Assembly (NCBI GenBank): GCA_017445585.1
Contig: JAFSTX010000052.1
Coordinates: 27,610 to 91,609 of the forward strand
DNA: 64,000 nt
Source of the DNA: Lachnospiraceae bacterium
GTDB taxonomy: Bacteria > Bacillota > Clostridia > Lachnospirales > Lachnospiraceae
Direction of reading: 5' to 3'
The first letter of the stretch is position 1. Every line of letters begins with the position of its first letter. Positions 7,254 to 15,327 of this stretch are shown here, piece after piece. The position numbers were made by a program, and so were the translations under genes. The notes below the pieces were generated by a model. It ran no database searches. It saw only the letters and a program-made list of their open reading frames with translations, and was not told the origin of the DNA.

Positions 7254-8867
7254 TTATTTGCCTGAGATAAGGGAATTGATGGTGCGGCAGATCCCGTCGG
7301 GATCGATGGGCTTTGAAGCGTATGCGTTCATACCGCAGTCGAGCGCTTTCTGTATGTCGTTCATATCGTCGCTTGCGGTGAGCGCCACGATCGGCACGCC
7401 GGCCTTTGCGGGATCTGACATGGCGCGGATCACCGCGGTGGCTTCATAGCCGTTCATGACAGGCATATTCACATCCATCAGGACGAGATCGTACTCCTTT
7501 TCGGATCCGATCATTTCTACTGCCTTCGCGCCGTCCCCGGCCATATCCACACTATAGCCTGCGCTTGTGAGGATCATGCCGGCGATCTCCCTGTTTATGG
7601 GATTGTCGTCGACCAGCAGAAGATTACCGCTGCCGCAGGGCGCCTCGTCCGGAGCCGCGCTCTCATCCCCGGCGTTGCCGGAAACCTCGGCCGCGTTTTC
7701 ATCCGCCGCCTTAATTGTCTCCGCGCTGCCTTTATCTCCGGCGTCGCTTCCGGAACCCCGCGCTGCGTCCGCAGCATGCGCTGAAGTGGAATCGGAGAGC
7801 AGCATAAGGTAAAACCTGGCCTTGCGGTCTATGCAGTAAAAGAGGAATCGCTTATAGCACAGCTTCCCGTCAACGCGGAACGGCAGCTCGGTCTCGTACC
7901 TGTCATCAGCTGCCATGGCCTCGTCGATCACTGAGAGCCTGAGAGGATTTGAGCCGCCGGGGGCTTTGCCGTCTTCCCTTACCATGGCAGGGAGGATGTA
8001 GTTAAGATATATGGACTGGTAGTCCTTATCCAGGTCGTCGGGGATCAGCAGTCCGTCTTTTTTGCCGGCGTTGCTGATGAGGATATGATAGCTGCCGGAA
8101 ACAAGGTAGGCGACGCGGTCGAACTGGTCGGGAAGCACGCGCTTTTGGATGATCTCATGGATGATCTCGTCGTTATACGGGTTTTCGATCAGATAGGCTA
8201 TGATATCGCCCGTGACAGGCATTTTGGTGAGCATGGCTTCGAGTCTGACGAAGCTGACGCTATCGTCCTCATGCCTCACCAGGAGCGTCTCGGCAACGGA
8301 CGTCTGTCCGTCCAGAAACGCCTGTATCAGATCATCTCTGAGGAATGAATGTCTTCCCATTTCCAGCTCGGGACGGTCTATCACGTATTGACTGCGGGTT
8401 TTCATCAGATCCGTATATGAATCACACTCGCTGTCGGTGGAATAGAGCCAGCGCCCGCCGCGGTCCTCTATCAGATCGCGCGTAAGATTTACACGGAAGA
8501 CGGAGAGAGCATTTTTAGTTATGGCGTCGAGCTGCGCGCTGGTCTCGTCGTAGCGCGACTGCGTCAGAGCTTCGGTCTCCTGGATCCTGTTGATTACGGT
8601 GTATATGGCGATCAGCAGCAGAAAGACGAAAACACTTCCGCCAAAGAGTATCGAAGCAATCATAAGATCAGCCAGGCCGCTCAGTCCTACGACGATGTAG
8701 CCTATGAGAAAGAACGTCAGCAGTATGAGTGGAACAGTAAGAAAACCAGTGACTCTGGCGCCTCTTTCTATCTCGGCGACTTTTTTAAAGAAGAGGACGT
8801 ATCGGATGATATTGTATACCATCAGGATACTGCCCAGTGCTATAAGAATGTTGATCAGAAATTGCAT
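7254..8867 (-). CDS. Membrane sensor-like protein with C-terminal receiver domain
   Basis: 537 residues. Hydrophobic helices occur at about 3-27, 40-62 and 68-93. They are followed by a short helical linker, two globular regions (about 110-230 and 240-360) that resemble PAS-type sensing folds, an Ala/Ser/Glu-rich linker at 362-412, and a complete receiver domain at 414-537 (D465 phosphoacceptor in L-M-D-V-N-M-P, K519). There is no kinase or DNA-binding domain, so it is neither a classical kinase nor a classical regulator. ATG 8867 was chosen because AAGGAAG precedes it. It lies 26 bases upstream of the permease-kinase gene and is the likely phosphorelay partner or sink for that kinase. Confidence 0.75.
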   Translation of the reverse strand: MQFLINILIALGSILMVYNIIRYVLFFKKVAEIERGARVTGFLTVPLILLTFFLIGYIVVGLSGLADLMIASILFGGSVFVFLLLIAIYTVINRIQETEALTQSRYDETSAQLDAITKNALSVFRVNLTRDLIEDRGGRWLYSTDSECDSYTDLMKTRSQYVIDRPELEMGRHSFLRDDLIQAFLDGQTSVAETLLVRHEDDSVSFVRLEAMLTKMPVTGDIIAYLIENPYNDEIIHEIIQKRVLPDQFDRVAYLVSGSYHILISNAGKKDGLLIPDDLDKDYQSIYLNYILPAMVREDGKAPGGSNPLRLSVIDEAMAADDRYETELPFRVDGKLCYKRFLFYCIDRKARFYLMLLSDSTSAHAADAARGSGSDAGDKGSAETIKAADENAAEVSGNAGDESAAPDEAPCGSGNLLLVDDNPINREIAGMILTSAGYSVDMAGDGAKAVEMIGSEKEYDLVLMDVNMPVMNGYEATAVIRAMSDPAKAGVPIVALTASDDMNDIQKALDCGMNAYASKPIDPDGICRTINSLISGK

Positions 8868-8944
8868 GCCGCACTTCCTTTCTGATTTACGGACATAATA
8901 AAACAAATAAATTATATCACGCTGTAACGTCAAAAAAAAGATAT

Positions 8945-8973
8945 TTGTATATTGCCGGACCCTGTAGTATAAT
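8945..8973 (+). promoter_or_regulatory. Sigma-A promoter for queT
   Basis: TTGTAT at 8945-8950 and a perfect TATAAT at 8968-8973 are separated by 17 bases. The predicted transcription start near 8980 coincides with the first base pairs of the riboswitch aptamer. Confidence 0.7.
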
Positions 8974-8978
8974 GGCGC

Positions 8979-9039
8979 GCGGTGAGTTCGAGACCATCCT
9001 CACCCAGGGGACAGACCCCGAAAAAACAAAACTAAGGAG
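8979..9039 (+). promoter_or_regulatory. Candidate preQ1-I-type riboswitch upstream of queT
   Basis: A GGTGAG/CTCACC stem (8981-8986 with 8999-9004) encloses a loop beginning UUCGAGACC. A second perfect GGGG/CCCC hairpin (9007-9019) follows, then an A-rich tail ending AACAAAACTAAGGAG (to 9039). Short hairpin plus A-rich tail running into the Shine-Dalgarno is the hallmark of preQ1-I aptamers, and the tail closely resembles that of known preQ1-I RNAs. The ribosome binding site is inside the tail, so control is probably translational. The gene behind it, queT, is a known target of this riboswitch class. The extra hairpin is not part of the minimal aptamer. Class assignment needs a covariance model. 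Confidence 0.65.
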
Positions 9040-9045
9040 AATAAT

Positions 9046-9543
9046 ATGAAAAAAACAGGTTTCACAGCCAGGGCGGTCGCCCTTGGCGGCGTCATTGCAG
9101 CTCTCTACGTAGCCCTATCCATGGCGGCAGCTGCGCTCGGCCTTTCCTCCGGTGTCATCCAGGTACGTTTTTCCGAAGCACTCTGTATACTTCCGTGCTT
9201 TACGCCCGCAGCTATTCCGGGCGTTACGGTCGGCTGCTTTCTGACGAATGTCATCGCAGGCGGAGAGCCTCTGGATATGATCTTCGGGACGGTCGCTACA
9301 CTGATCGGGGCAGTAGGCACCTTTTTGCTGCGCAAAAACCGCTGGCTGGCGGCTGTGCCCCCGATCCTCGCGAATGTGCTGATCATTCCCTGGGTGCTTC
9401 AGACTGCATACGGAGTCACGGATTCCTACTGGTTTCTTATGCTCACGATCTTTGCGGGAGAGTTCATATCTATCGGCATTCTCGGCGAGCTGCTCTATAC
9501 GGCTGTGGATAAGTCGGGCCTTGCGGCCAGAATGAGGGTATGA
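9046..9543 (+). CDS. queT: QueT-family queuosine precursor transporter
   Basis: 165 residues with about five membrane helices and little else. The Q-V-R-F-S-E-A-L-C-I-L-P block at residues 40-51 and the G-x-x-L-T-N-V-I-A-G-G region (about 65-76) are typical of the QueT membrane family. This family is predicted to import queuosine precursors such as preQ1 used for tRNA anticodon modification. The start is fixed by AAGGAGA six bases upstream, which also forms the 3' edge of the riboswitch. It appears to be a single-gene transcription unit. Confidence 0.88.
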   Translation: MKKTGFTARAVALGGVIAALYVALSMAAAALGLSSGVIQVRFSEALCILPCFTPAAIPGVTVGCFLTNVIAGGEPLDMIFGTVATLIGAVGTFLLRKNRWLAAVPPILANVLIIPWVLQTAYGVTDSYWFLMLTIFAGEFISIGILGELLYTAVDKSGLAARMRV

Positions 9544-9604
9544 TAGAATAATCACTGTATCTGTCTTCCCGGCAGATGTATTATCTCTGAGAGGAGACAG
9601 AACT

Positions 9605-11146
9605 GTGAGAGCAATAAGAAGGATCATTTCCATAGCAGCGGCGGCACTGATAACGGCAGCCGCTGTTTTTGCTGCTCCGGCACAGACGTCGGCTATGCAG
9701 GGCGATGATGCGCAGGCCATCACAAAACAGATATCGGATACCTATAAAGCTGCAAAAAAAAGAAACGGAGGCGAGAGCTTTTCGGGCTACTGCGCCAAAT
9801 ACGTGCGCCATCAGCTGTATGTGCTGGGAATAGATACTGAATTCGTCGGCGGCAACGGCAACGAAAAATACGATATCTACAGGAAACTTACGACTACCAC
9901 CGGCGGCTACGCCGTCACGGCTTATTCCGGCAGCGATTACAGCCTAAAAAGCGCGCTGGAGGAGATGACAGGGGAAGGCGCTAAGAACGTATACAATATC
10001 CTCGTGGGTTTCGAGAAGAGCGGCACCAGCGCGGGAAAAAAGTACGGACACGTTTTCTTCATACATGCAGTCCTGGGCGGAACGGTCTATTACTCCGAGA
10101 ATTCAAGTAATTCCTACGGCAGTGAAGGAAGCGTGCTCACATGCAGCATCTCAGACCTTGCGGCGCGTTACTCCTCATCAAATGGATACGTGCTTGACGG
10201 TCTGATCCACTTCTATATGGCGCCAAAGGCTGACCGCATCGCCGGTGCGAACCGGTATCTTACAGCTGCCGCTAATCTGGAGAGGCTCAGGGAGGTCCTC
10301 GGCGTCGAAAAATTCGAGAACATGATCGTGGCGAGCGGGGAGAATTTCCCGGATGCTCTTTCGGGATCATGGCTCTCGGTGAGGTTTACCGCGCCGATCC
10401 TTCTGGTGGGATCAGCGGTGACGGAGAGCGGACTGTATCCCGGTCTGTCAGTGGTAAAAGACTGTATCGGCGATTATCTGGCTGAAAACGGCACTGTCTA
10501 CATACTCGGCGGCACATCTGCAGTGCCTCAGGAAGCGGAAGATGAGCTTGCGGAACTTTGCAGCGTAAAGAGGCTTTTCGGAGAGAGCCGTTTTGAGACG
10601 AATCTGGAGATCCTGGACACCGCAGGCAGCGGGGATGAACTCATAGTCTGCAGCGGAAAAGGCTTTGCGGACGCACTGAGCGCCTCTGCGGCAGGCCGTG
10701 CGATCATGCTCGTGGACAGCGGCGAGGAGACGCTGAACGAAGCCCAGACGGCTTACTTTGCCGATAAGCAGTTCAAGCACATATATGTACTGGGAGGTAC
10801 GGCAGCCGTATCTGCCGGCATCGAAGCAGCACTCGGAGAGTACGCCTCGGAGGGCGTGGTGAGGATCAGCGGCACGGACCGCTATCACACATCCACCGCC
10901 CTTGCGGGAATGTTCTTCCCTGATGCCGATGGAATCGCCTTTACTACGGGCACGAGCTACCCCGACGGCCTCACAGGCGGGCTTCTGGCCAGCATCCTCG
11001 GCGTCCCGGTGGTGCTGCTTAACGACGTATCATATGCATGCAGCGCAGCTTCCTCCTATCTGAACGGACAGGAAATGTCGCACGTCTATGTCTTTGGCGG
11101 GTCTTCCGCTGTATCAGACAGCCTGATAGACAAGGTCACCAGATAG
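9605..11146 (+). CDS. Secreted CHAP-like peptidase/amidase with PF04122 cell-wall-binding repeats
   Basis: 513 residues. A signal peptide occupies about 1-30. A Cys/His domain follows, with G-Y-C63-A-K-Y-V and Y-G-H149-V; this arrangement is that of CHAP or NlpC/P60-like peptidoglycan hydrolases, although the match is weak. From about residue 213 there are three cell-wall-binding repeats of the PF04122 type, each with R-x-x-G-x-x-R-Y, a V-A-S-G-x-x-F-P-D-A-L-S type block and a L-G-G-T/S-x-A-V strand. These repeats hold Clostridial proteins to the wall non-covalently. The GTG start at 9605 is supported by GAGAGGAG just upstream. It is likely a wall-remodelling or adhesive surface protein. Confidence 0.8.
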   Translation: MRAIRRIISIAAAALITAAAVFAAPAQTSAMQGDDAQAITKQISDTYKAAKKRNGGESFSGYCAKYVRHQLYVLGIDTEFVGGNGNEKYDIYRKLTTTTGGYAVTAYSGSDYSLKSALEEMTGEGAKNVYNILVGFEKSGTSAGKKYGHVFFIHAVLGGTVYYSENSSNSYGSEGSVLTCSISDLAARYSSSNGYVLDGLIHFYMAPKADRIAGANRYLTAAANLERLREVLGVEKFENMIVASGENFPDALSGSWLSVRFTAPILLVGSAVTESGLYPGLSVVKDCIGDYLAENGTVYILGGTSAVPQEAEDELAELCSVKRLFGESRFETNLEILDTAGSGDELIVCSGKGFADALSASAAGRAIMLVDSGEETLNEAQTAYFADKQFKHIYVLGGTAAVSAGIEAALGEYASEGVVRISGTDRYHTSTALAGMFFPDADGIAFTTGTSYPDGLTGGLLASILGVPVVLLNDVSYACSAASSYLNGQEMSHVYVFGGSSAVSDSLIDKVTR

Positions 11147-11195
11147 GCCATCTTTTTATTGACAATGATCTGATAGTGGGTTAAAGGAGGTCCCC

Positions 11196-11383
11196 ATGAA
11201 GCTCTCTTTTGTCAGACGTGTTCTTGCTGTTTTTCTTTCTCTTTGTCTGTTTGCGGAAACAACCCAGTCAATAGGAAAGACGCTGAAGGGAATTTCTGGA
11301 ATACTATTATAGGTGCTGTGGCAGGCGCAATAGTTGGCGGAGCGAGTTCATATGTTAACCAAAGAATGAACGGAATTATATAA
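11196..11383 (+). pseudogene. Collapsed remnant of an Rhs/polymorphic-toxin protein
   Basis: ATG 11196, behind a strong AAAGGAGG, encodes a signal peptide of about 20 residues and then stops at 11312. In the +2 frame, from about 11255, the sequence reads N-N-P-V-N-R-K-D-A-E-G and then an N-F-W-N-T-I-I-G-A-V-A-G-A stretch, ending at 11383. This is the end of an Rhs core (the N-P-x-N-x-x-D-x-x-G signature) followed by the hydrophobic glycine/alanine-rich pre-toxin segment seen in Firmicute Rhs and wall-associated toxins. The simplest reading is that a large internal deletion joined the secretion signal to the end of the core out of frame, and that the toxin domain has been lost. AT-rich small genes follow directly, as immunity genes would. 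Confidence 0.55.
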
Positions 11384-11396
11384 GAAGGGCGATCAA

Positions 11397-11924
11397 ATGA
11401 AACGCTATCTTGGGACGAAAGGTGATCTGGCAACTTCAATAATTGCGGTTTTTTATTCTTTTGGATCAGTTGCTTTTTCTGTGTATATCCTAATAAACTA
11501 TTCGAATTTGATAGCTATAGTATTTGCTGTATTTATTTTATCCATGACGGTATTTTCCGCTTCGGTTTTATATAGGAGTTGGGAATTGTTGTTCCCATAT
11601 GGAATATTCGATCATGATCATGTTACTGTTAGGAATATTCTGGGAGGAAGGATAGTGCTTAGATATGATCAGTGTGTTGACTGTGGAATTGCTTATTACA
11701 CACATACTGTGGTCAGATCGGACCATAGAATTAAGAAAACATACATTTATTTGTCAGTCAACTATCTTTCAGAGCAAGAAAAGCAAAGTATCAATTCTGT
11801 GCATTATTCCGCCTCATTTGTTAAAATAGGCTATGATTACAAAACTTATTTGTTTTTGAAAAAGAACTTGCCAGTTAAACAAGCTCTGATGCTGGAAGAG
11901 AATTTCAAAATAAATCAGGTCTGA
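11397..11924 (+). CDS. Membrane protein with two helices and a soluble domain, putative orphan immunity gene
   Basis: 175 residues, two N-terminal membrane segments (about 14-36 and 38-60) and a cytoplasmic domain of beta-strand-like character. I do not recognise a family. Codon use is AT-rich, unlike the flanking genes, which suggests acquisition. It starts 13 bases after the Rhs remnant with AGAAGGG as ribosome binding site. Position and composition fit an immunity protein left behind after loss of its toxin, but nothing in the sequence proves that. It could also be an unrelated PH-like membrane protein. Confidence 0.55.
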   Translation: MKRYLGTKGDLATSIIAVFYSFGSVAFSVYILINYSNLIAIVFAVFILSMTVFSASVLYRSWELLFPYGIFDHDHVTVRNILGGRIVLRYDQCVDCGIAYYTHTVVRSDHRIKKTYIYLSVNYLSEQEKQSINSVHYSASFVKIGYDYKTYLFLKKNLPVKQALMLEENFKINQV

Positions 11925-11996
11925 ATGACCCATCTTCCAATGAAGGATACTATTTTACCAGAGAGGTAGCATATCTGACAAAGAAAGGCATTAAAT

Positions 11997-12473
11997 ATGT
12001 TCTTCTTAAATAATTACATAAATAAAAGAAAAACAATTAAAGAACTATTAAAAAGAAAAAAACATGAAAGACTTGATCCCGAACAGGCATATCAGAGAGC
12101 AAAAGAATTGCTCTTTCTTAATTCTGGTAATTTTCATGAAATGAAGAGACAGAGAGAATATGAAGAGTATTGCCAATATAATATTTCCAGAGAAACAGAA
12201 TTAAAATTGATAGATGAACTTGCAGATGACCTGGTTGAACAAATCAGTAGCGGAGCTGATCCGTGGAAAGTGTTTAATCTCGCCTACTTTGACGCAGTAG
12301 ATGACGAATATATACTGCAAAAGTTTAAAACAATATCAAAAATATCGAGTGTTCAGAATTTAGAGAGAATAATTGATGTAACAAAAAAAGAAAAAAACGT
12401 TATTCCGAATTATAGATATGAAAAAATAATTGAGTTATTAGAGAATGCCCTGCAGAGCCGGGCAGACCGCTAA
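11997..12473 (+). CDS. Small soluble helical protein, unrecognised, AT-rich island
   Basis: 158 residues, predicted mostly helical, with a very basic N-terminus (K-R-K-T-I-K-E-L-L-K-R-K-K) and a more acidic middle and C-terminal half. There is no signal peptide or membrane segment. AT-rich codon use matches the preceding gene and contrasts with the chromosomal genes on either side. In position and size it resembles immunity proteins that accumulate downstream of polymorphic toxin genes; the family is not identified. Its first 17 bases overlap the end of another open frame (to 12013) that may be a toxin C-terminal fragment. Confidence 0.5.
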   Translation: MFFLNNYINKRKTIKELLKRKKHERLDPEQAYQRAKELLFLNSGNFHEMKRQREYEEYCQYNISRETELKLIDELADDLVEQISSGADPWKVFNLAYFDAVDDEYILQKFKTISKISSVQNLERIIDVTKKEKNVIPNYRYEKIIELLENALQSRADR

Positions 12474-12583
12474 TCTGCCGGCGGACAAATACCGTCTGTT
12501 AATAACAAACGGGCACATGAAAACCCTGTTGATTATACTGAAGGCCGAATACTTCTTGTACTAAGAATAGAGGAGAACCGGAG

Positions 12584-13168
12584 ATGGGGCAATATTTTTT
12601 GATGAGCCGAAGATATAACAAAAAGTCCGCAGAAGACTTTGGACTGAAAGAGATTGATGCTCAAACAGCCCAGTGTCGATCTGACGGTTCTCTTTGGAAA
12701 AAGACCAGCCTGTATGATTTCGGATGGGGAAAAGAATACGGCTATTGCAGGCTTCCCGAACCGAAACCAGATAAGCTTATCGATATACTGATTAACAGCT
12801 CTGAAGAAGAAGACTGTTATGGCGCTGCTTCGATCCTGATGGATAAGTATCCGGATAAGCTTTTGACGGCTTGTGAAACCATGGCCGGAGAACCGGAATC
12901 CGAGAAATATATCAGGATGTACGGAGCACTCCAACTGAATAGAAAGATGAATTATAATGCTGTTGAAGGGAAATCGCTGGAGGAATTGGAGAAAGACCAT
13001 GAAAGGTGGATGGCCCTGCCTGTTCCCGAAACCGCTAAGAAAGGTGAAAAAAAGAAAGGCAGACTTCGTATTGCCGTTTTTCTTCTTGTTATTGCAGCTT
13101 GTTTCGTTGCTTTAATGTATCTTTTGGAGTATTTGGCCTTTGTCTTTAGCCGTTTGTTTATTGCGTGA
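12584..13168 (+). CDS. Hypothetical protein with one C-terminal membrane helix
   Basis: 194 residues. A soluble, Lys/Glu-rich domain of about 155 residues is followed by a basic stretch (K-K-G-E-K-K-K-G-R) and a single hydrophobic helix at about 162-190, so the bulk should face the cytoplasm with the tail in the membrane. No family is recognised. AGGAGA lies 10 bases before the ATG. The base composition is intermediate between the AT-rich genes upstream and asnS. It is followed immediately by a thioredoxin-fold gene, and the two are probably co-transcribed. Confidence 0.6.
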   Translation: MGQYFLMSRRYNKKSAEDFGLKEIDAQTAQCRSDGSLWKKTSLYDFGWGKEYGYCRLPEPKPDKLIDILINSSEEEDCYGAASILMDKYPDKLLTACETMAGEPESEKYIRMYGALQLNRKMNYNAVEGKSLEELEKDHERWMALPVPETAKKGEKKKGRLRIAVFLLVIAACFVALMYLLEYLAFVFSRLFIA

Positions 13169-13179
13169 GGGCCTTGAAT

Positions 13180-13509
13180 ATGGAGTCCAGAGTTATCAGT
13201 GTTACAACCGGAAATTACAGAGAAGAGGTTTTTGAAAACAGAGGACAGATTGTTCTTGTATTCTACTGTACTGTGGAATTCTGGAATAACCTTCGGTCTG
13301 TGTTTGATGAGCTCTCGAACATGGATGGTGCAATAAAAATCTGCAGCATCAATACGTATCTTGAACCGGAGCTGGGGCAGATGTTTGGGATGACTGACGG
13401 TTCCGGTCTGGTTTTTTTGAATGACGGGATAATAGTCAAAAAAGACAGTATCCCTGAAACGGTGCAGGGTGTAAGATCGTGGTTTGAGAGAATGATCAGA
13501 ACTCAGTAG
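13180..13509 (+). CDS. Thioredoxin-fold protein lacking the CxxC active site
   Basis: 109 residues. The order of strands and the V-L-V-F-Y-C-T-V-E-F-W block (residues about 25-35) followed by a helix, then S-I-N-T-Y-L and a late G-L-V-F-L-N-D-G beta-hairpin, are those of a thioredoxin fold. The position of the redox motif carries no C-x-x-C pair, so it is unlikely to be a disulfide oxidoreductase. ATG 13180 with GAGG upstream was preferred; a GTG at 13165 overlapping the previous stop is an alternative. It may act as a binding protein or chaperone for the adjacent membrane-tethered protein. Confidence 0.55.
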   Translation: MESRVISVTTGNYREEVFENRGQIVLVFYCTVEFWNNLRSVFDELSNMDGAIKICSINTYLEPELGQMFGMTDGSGLVFLNDGIIVKKDSIPETVQGVRSWFERMIRTQ

Positions 13510-13551
13510 ACAAACGGAACGGCTGCCCGCATGCAGGCAAACGGAATGGCG

Positions 13552-13584
13552 GCAAACGGCAGCCCGCAAGGGTTGCCGTTTCCT
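13552..13584 (+). terminator. Hairpin terminator ahead of asnS
   Basis: AAACGGCA-CCC pairs with GGG-TGCCGTTT around a GCAA loop, with a single unpaired base on each side, then TCCTT. The T tract is weak. Two further copies of CAAACGG lie just upstream (13511 and 13539). Confidence 0.5.
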
Positions 13585-13673
13585 TATATTTGTGATATAT
13601 TCTACTATTATTTGCCGCGCTGTAGGCGGCACGATCCCGCGCCGGGCAGGGACGGGAGGATTCGGAGGATATT

Positions 13674-15065
13674 ATGAAACTTACAGACATCAGAGCTCTC
13701 TTTAAGGAGACTGAAAAGTACGCTGACAAAAAGGTCACCGTCGGAGGCTGGCTGCGCAGCAAGCGCGACTCCAAAAGCGTGGGCTTTCTCGTAGTGAACG
13801 ACGGCACGTTCTTTAATCCGCTGCAGGTCGTATATACTGATGCTCTGAATAATTTTGCCGAAATATCAAAGCTTAACGTCGGCTCCGCGGTCATAGTCAC
13901 CGGTACGCTGGTGATGACTCCCCAGGCAAAGCAGCCCTTCGAGCTGCAGGCAGACGAGGTCGTGGTAGAGGGCGAGTCCACACCGGATTTCCCGCTCCAG
14001 AAGAAGCGCCACAGCTTCGAGTATCTGCGCACTATCACGCACCTGCGCCCGAGGACGAATACTTTTGAAGCCGTATTCCGCGTGCGTTCCCTGATCGCGT
14101 ATGCCATCCATCAGTTCTTCCAGGAGAGGGACTTCGTATACGTGCACACGCCCATCATCACCGGAAGCGACTGCGAGGGAGCGGGAGAGATGTTCCAGGT
14201 CACCACGCTCGATCTCGAGAATCTGCCGCGCACCGAGGACGGCAAAGTCGATTACAGCAAGGATTTCTTCGGCAAGCAGACGAACATGACCGTGTCCGGA
14301 CAGCTGAACGTCGAAGGTTTCGCTATGGCCTTTAAGAATGTCTACACTTTCGGTCCGACCTTCAGAGCCGAGAATTCGAATACCACCCGCCATGCAGCCG
14401 AGTTCTGGATGATCGAGCCGGAGATGGCATTTGCCGATCTTTCCGATGACATGGACTGCGCGGAAGCTATGCTCAAGTATGTGATCAGCTATGTGCTCGC
14501 ACATGCCCCCGAGGAGATGGAATTCTTTAACTCCTTTATCGACAACGGCCTGCTCGACCGCCTGCACAATGTCCTCGAGAACAGTTTTGCCCGTATCACC
14601 TATACCGATGCGGTAGCCGAGCTGGAAAAACACAACGACGAATTTGATTACAAGGTCAGCTGGGGCTGCGACCTGCAGACCGAGCACGAGAGATACCTCA
14701 CGGAGAAGCTCTTCGGAAAGCCTGTCTTCGTGACCGACTATCCAAAGGAGATCAAAGCTTTCTATATGAAGCAGAATCCGGACGGCAAGACCGTAGCCGC
14801 TGCCGATTGTCTGGTCCCCGGTATCGGAGAGATCATCGGCGGCAGCCAGCGTGAGGACGACTACGACAAGCTCATGGCCCGTATCGTCGAACTGGGTCTG
14901 AAGCCCGAGGAGTACGAATTCTACACCGACCTGCGCAAGTACGGCTCAGTCACTCACTCTGGTTTCGGCCTGGGCTTTGAGCGCTGCGTGATGTACCTCA
15001 CCGGTATGGGCAATATCCGCGACGTCCTGCCTTATCCGCGTACCGTCAACAACTGCGAACTGTAA
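13674..15065 (+). CDS. asnS: Asparaginyl-tRNA synthetase
   Basis: 463 residues, the usual AsnS length. The N-terminal OB-fold anticodon-binding domain occupies about 1-115. The class II catalytic domain shows motif 2 ([11 protein letters not shown] at about 230-240) and motif 3 (G-F-G-L-G-F-E-R near residue 430). It charges tRNA-Asn with asparagine. The start is supported by GGAGGAT upstream. No T-box antiterminator element is visible in the 160-base leader. The neighbour asnA makes the amino acid that this enzyme uses, so the pair forms an asparagine supply-and-charging unit. Confidence 0.96.
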   Translation: MKLTDIRALFKETEKYADKKVTVGGWLRSKRDSKSVGFLVVNDGTFFNPLQVVYTDALNNFAEISKLNVGSAVIVTGTLVMTPQAKQPFELQADEVVVEGESTPDFPLQKKRHSFEYLRTITHLRPRTNTFEAVFRVRSLIAYAIHQFFQERDFVYVHTPIITGSDCEGAGEMFQVTTLDLENLPRTEDGKVDYSKDFFGKQTNMTVSGQLNVEGFAMAFKNVYTFGPTFRAENSNTTRHAAEFWMIEPEMAFADLSDDMDCAEAMLKYVISYVLAHAPEEMEFFNSFIDNGLLDRLHNVLENSFARITYTDAVAELEKHNDEFDYKVSWGCDLQTEHERYLTEKLFGKPVFVTDYPKEIKAFYMKQNPDGKTVAAADCLVPGIGEIIGGSQREDDYDKLMARIVELGLKPEEYEFYTDLRKYGSVTHSGFGLGFERCVMYLTGMGNIRDVLPYPRTVNNCEL

Positions 15066-15081
15066 TTATAAGTATCCCCGC

Positions 15082-15277
15082 AGCTTCCTTTGCGCAGATA
15101 AACCTTCAGCCGGCACTTGCGGCAGCCGGTGCTTAATGAAAGCGAGCGGCAGCGAAGCTTGAATTTAGCATCCGCTGCGAAGCCGCAAAAGCGCAAGCGG
15201 GTCGGCAGAAGGTATCTGCGCAAAGGAAGCGCAGAGAGTAAAGAAGATAATCTCTGCGCAAAGGAAGCGCAGAGATT
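15082..15277. repeat. Hairpin-rich intergenic repeat between asnS and asnA
   Basis: A 17-base motif, ATCTGCGCAAAGGAAGC, occurs at 15214-15230. Its exact reverse complement is at 15083-15099. A second direct copy sits in a perfect 11-bp stem (AATCTCTGCGC with GCGCAGAGATT, loop AAAGGAA) at about 15249-15277. The first copy also forms its own 7-bp stem at 15215-15235. The sequence between the arms is rich in further GC-rich pairings. The structure could be a folded leader for asnA or a dispersed palindromic repeat. A short minus-strand frame inside it is most likely not a gene. Confidence 0.6.
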
Positions 15278-15327
15278 ATAGAGGAAGAAAGTATCAATGG
15301 CAAAGTATCAGAAGAAGGAGGAGAACC

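Noticed and set aside
8895..8935. Minus-strand TTGACG and TATAAT as a promoter for the receiver-protein gene
   Set aside because: The boxes are only 11 bases apart, too close for a sigma-A promoter; no other convincing pair was found.
13510..13673. Possible T-box riboswitch before asnS
   Set aside because: The conserved T-box sequence and a specifier-loop stem are not present; only a simple terminator-like hairpin is seen.
15032..15223. 63-codon minus-strand frame in the asnS-asnA gap
   Set aside because: It lies entirely in the hairpin-rich repeat and the asnS end; similar short frames arise from GC-rich palindromic repeats.
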